From Sansalvadorimonas sp965243775 (GTDB lineage Bacteria; Pseudomonadota; Gammaproteobacteria; Pseudomonadales; Endozoicomonadaceae), in assembly GCA_965243775.1 (NCBI GenBank), contig CBDEWF010000135.1:61896-125895 (forward strand): a DNA stretch of 64,000 bases, written 5' to 3'. Below are positions 61,502 to 64,000 of this stretch, one piece after another; positions within the stretch are counted from its first letter, which is position 1; every line of letters begins with the position of its first letter. The notes beneath the pieces were generated by a model that saw only the letters and a list, made by a program, of their open reading frames with translations, was not told the DNA's origin and did not search any database. Made by a program: the position numbers and the translations under genes.

Positions 61502-62404
61502 TCACTGAACTATGGCCCTTACAAACCGGGAAGCAATAGGGCAGTTGCTCTTCTGGTTATACAGGGCGTATAAACCTGCGGGTATATACTCTTTCAGGGT
61601 CAGAAAGCGTATGTGGCTCCACTTATGGTATTTGAAAGAGGAGGGCACTATGGAGACAGTCTGGTTGGCAACAACAAAAGCCAGGGCCGTATGGGGCTCC
61701 TTTACCTCATGATGGATGGCCGGGTGAAAGCCCTGTTCAAGGCAGGCACTGACAACCAACTCTGTCTGGTCAGACTGCCCCCTGCTCATACCCACCATGA
61801 TTTCGTCTTTCAACTCCGCAAGGTGTATCACTTTCCTGTTTTTCAGTGCATGTTCATCGGAAACCGCCACACACATCTTCTCCTCCGTAATTCTGACCGC
61901 TGACAGGGGACTGATGTTATGAGTGTCAGCATAGCGGGAGATACCGATATCAATTCTTTTTTCCTTCAAGGCCAGCTTCTGTTCTGCCGGAGGCATTTCA
62001 GTAAATCTCAGTTCATAGTCTGGGTACTTTGACTTGAAATCTTTCACCATGGACAGAAAACTGCTCCAGAAAGCTGAGCTGACGATCCCGATTTTCAGTA
62101 TATTATTCTGGTCGCGCTCCGCCTTCATCACGCTGTTAACAGAAGCGTTCATCACATCAAAAATTTTCTGGCACTCTTTTTTCAGGAGCTGGCCAGTCGT
62201 TGTCAGCCTTACACTTCTTGAGTTTCTTACAAAAAGGGTTGTTTCAAGAATATTTTCCAGCTCTTTGATCTTGGTGCTGAGGGGGGATTTGGAAATATTG
62301 AGTTCTTCGGCAGCATGGCCAAAATGTTCGTTCTCAGCTACAGCATAAAAGTAGCGTAGCATTCTTAGAGTCAGGCGGCCGCTGGAGATCAAATTGCTGG
62401 TCAT
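61502..62404 (-). CDS. LysR-family transcriptional regulator
   Basis: A 300-residue regulator. The N-terminal helix-turn-helix is at about residues 12-70 (LRMLRYFYAVAENEHFGHAAEELNISKSPLSTKIKELE in three parts: LRMLRYFYAVAENEHFGHAA, EELNISKSPLSTKI, KELENILETTLF). The substrate-binding domain follows from about 95 (LKIGIVSSAFWSSFLSMVKDF, two parts). It is divergent from the coiled-coil gene at 62548 and convergent with the phosphorylase gene; either could be a target. The effector is unknown. Confidence 0.88.
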   Translation of the reverse strand: MTSNLISSGRLTLRMLRYFYAVAENEHFGHAAEELNISKSPLSTKIKELENILETTLFVRNSRSVRLTTTGQLLKKECQKIFDVMNASVNSVMKAERDQNNILKIGIVSSAFWSSFLSMVKDFKSKYPDYELRFTEMPPAEQKLALKEKRIDIGISRYADTHNISPLSAVRITEEKMCVAVSDEHALKNRKVIHLAELKDEIMVGMSRGQSDQTELVVSACLEQGFHPAIHHEVKEPHTALAFVVANQTVSIVPSSFKYHKWSHIRFLTLKEYIPAGLYALYNQKSNCPIASRFVRAIVQ

Positions 62405-62547
62405 AACCCTGCTAAAAAGTCTTATTATATATTTCTGTAGCTGTGTGATGAGCTGTTAAGAATCAACTCTCTATCACATTTATCCTCTCCACAACTCTTG
62501 ATCTTCCACTAGAATTGCCACCACGCTTTTTTTTGAGGGGGAGTAGG

Positions 62548-64000
62548 TTGGAAAACTCTTTCTGGAAGGCTTGCCAATGGTTTTTTCTGGTTGCCCTTGT
62601 TGACTTGTGTGGATATCAGCTGGCGTGGGCATCCGGGCCAACTGCGTCTTCTTCAAGTGAAATTTGGGAACATCTTGGGGAAGGTAAACATTCTGTTGAT
62701 ACTCTGGTATCGATGCTGGAACAGCAAGCTAGAGTCATTTTGGTTAATCCACCTTCATCCAGTGAAGATTTAGAAGAGAGGCTTCTAAGCCTTGATAAGT
62801 TGGGTTTTCGTAAGCTTTCGCTGTATTACAACGCTCTCAAAAGAGAAGACTGGATGCCCATAGATGACTGGGAAGCTACTACTTACTTTTGGGAAAGGGT
62901 TAAGAAGTATACTGGTAATGCCCCAGATAACTTTTATCAAATATTTCCTGATGCTGTCATCAAGGCTTCTTTGACCAGTCGATTCAGACATACAACTAAT
63001 GCTAAACCTTATCAAAGGCTGCTAAGCATGATATTTAATCTCTTGCATTTTTTTAAGGCCAATGAGATTGAAAACATAAATAAAGTTGATATAACGCGTA
63101 TGAGAACCAAAGGCCTCATTCCCAAAAACATTCTGGCCAATGATATTGTTCTTCGATATAAAGGTGATAATTTATTTGAAGCGAATGATCGCATTATCGA
63201 ATTGTGGTACCGAATTCTAACAATTCTTTGGCTTGATGTTTCGGCCAATAATTTTATTGGCGATGAAAATTATCCTTTAGTTAACTGGCGTACAGTTGTA
63301 TTTAGTGGGATTAACGATAGGTCGGGTGCAGATAATCCTATTTCTATAAATATGGCACTGGCAAATACTATACAACAGTTGTCCGAAGAATTTAGTAAGA
63401 GAACTAAAAACGTTGAACAATTAAATAAGGATTTGGAAGGAAAGTTAGCTGAGCAGGAAGAAAGCTGGAAAAGGAAGTTGGTAGAGCAGGAAGCAAGGTT
63501 GGAAAGGAAGTTAGTAGAGCAGAAGGAAATGTGGGAAAGGCAGTTAGCTGAGAGGGAAGCAAGATTGGAGAAGTTAGCAGAGCAGGAAAAAAGGTTGGAA
63601 ATTTATATTGAAAATCAAAATAATTTTACAAAAAAGATTCAGGAATTTGATAAAGAAGTTGAGGCAATAAAAAATAAGCAGGCTGAACAGGATGGAAAAC
63701 TGATAAATCTTGCGGATAACCATGAAGATGTGAGAAAAGGAATTCAAAGAAATGAGGGCAGTAATAAGGCAGCAAATGAAAGGCTTGGTAATATAACTCA
63801 TGATCTTGAACAGTATAAAAATAATGCCAAGTTATTTGATGGTGAGATTGAAGAATTATTTGATATTTCTGGAAATGTCTGGCTAAACATTTCAAATATT
63901 CGGGAACAGTACGCAAAAGTACTTGAAGATTTAGAAGAATTAAAAGGTGATTTTAAAACTCAACTTGAGCAGTTGAAAAAAAGCCATGAAGAACTAAAGA
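62548..64000 (+). CDS. Exported coiled-coil protein, paralogue B (3' end outside window)
   Basis: The plus frame from TTG 62548 is open to the window end (over 480 codons). It begins MENSFWKACQWFFLVALVDLC, with a signal peptide ending WASG near residue 30. It shares with paralogue A the EHLGEG, TLVSMLEQQA, LGFRKL, DWMPIDDW and ELWYRILTILWLDV motifs. From about residue 275 a long coiled coil of Lys/Glu/Gln heptads runs to the edge of the window, with internal repeats of LVEQEARLERK type. It is longer than A. The start is set by the conserved leader and by the match to A. Confidence 0.75.
   Translation, partial: MENSFWKACQWFFLVALVDLCGYQLAWASGPTASSSSEIWEHLGEGKHSVDTLVSMLEQQARVILVNPPSSSEDLEERLLSLDKLGFRKLSLYYNALKREDWMPIDDWEATTYFWERVKKYTGNAPDNFYQIFPDAVIKASLTSRFRHTTNAKPYQRLLSMIFNLLHFFKANEIENINKVDITRMRTKGLIPKNILANDIVLRYKGDNLFEANDRIIELWYRILTILWLDVSANNFIGDENYPLVNWRTVVFSGINDRSGADNPISINMALANTIQQLSEEFSKRTKNVEQLNKDLEGKLAEQEESWKRKLVEQEARLERKLVEQKEMWERQLAEREARLEKLAEQEKRLEIYIENQNNFTKKIQEFDKEVEAIKNKQAEQDGKLINLADNHEDVRKGIQRNEGSNKAANERLGNITHDLEQYKNNAKLFDGEIEELFDISGNVWLNISNIREQYAKVLEDLEELKGDFKTQLEQLKKSHEELK

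Overview
The window looks like the chromosome of a host-associated marine gammaproteobacterium of the Endozoicomonas / Oceanospirillales type. This is an inference from gene content, not a database match. Ordinary gammaproteobacterial genes (CpxRA-like two-component pair, AidB, EfpL/YeiP with YjaG, YfcZ-like DUF406, endonuclease V, purine nucleoside phosphorylase) are mixed with many insertion sequences (IS66, ISL3, IS630, IS1595, IS200, IS1, an IS4-like remnant) and with a set of large, unfamiliar, mostly exported proteins carrying eukaryote-like features.

Layout. 1-743: right end of an IS66 element that begins outside the window. 772-5001: RND efflux operon whose membrane-fusion gene is frameshifted. 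5146-6629: IS4-like remnant interrupted by ISL3 copy 1. 6752-8216: YbaK-type deacylase and an orphan protein. 8425-12794: a second, intact RND operon, divergent from a CpxRA-like regulatory pair (13314-15570). 15593-18663: endonuclease V, YceB-like lipoprotein and two WaaP/InaA-type kinases. 18824-20132: frameshifted IS630. 20312-23820: Mpo1-like membrane protein, AidB, YjaG and EfpL. 23957-30629: a 906-residue exported protein with a duplicated domain, a HAD phosphatase, five tandem tRNA-Arg(ACG) genes, a protein with an NLS-like motif and a truncated basic ORF. 30613-33055: IS1595 abutting a 5'-truncated ISL3 (copy 2) that abuts a hydrolase remnant. 33111-40110: small metabolic and stress genes (methyltransferases, GNAT, DUF2235, VOC, DUF1272, DUF406, YciI, M19 dipeptidase). 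40126-48128: accessory island with an ankyrin locus split by a MITE-like element, IS200, ISL3 copy 3, an exported protein with twelve zinc-finger-like repeats, an IS66/ankyrin remnant and an exported RING-finger protein. 48227-56089: polyol dehydrogenase, Gfo/Idh oxidoreductase, IS66 remnant, an 806-residue protein ending in an RG-rich tail, and a Na+/solute symporter. 56189-58441: 5'-nucleotidase scrap, IS1 remnant and a short autotransporter. 58539-64000: a lipoprotein, two paralogous exported coiled-coil proteins (the second runs off the window), purine nucleoside phosphorylase and a LysR regulator.

How it works together. The RND systems and CpxRA-like pair form an envelope-stress and efflux block. 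The EfpL-YjaG pair is a translation-related operon. The most notable content is a dispersed set of candidate host-directed proteins: exported RING finger, exported C2HC finger array, ankyrin repeats, NLS-like and RG-rich proteins, and the paralogous coiled-coil family. They are intermixed with IS elements and truncated gene ends, as expected for a rapidly turning-over effector repertoire. Their secretion and function are not shown by the sequence.
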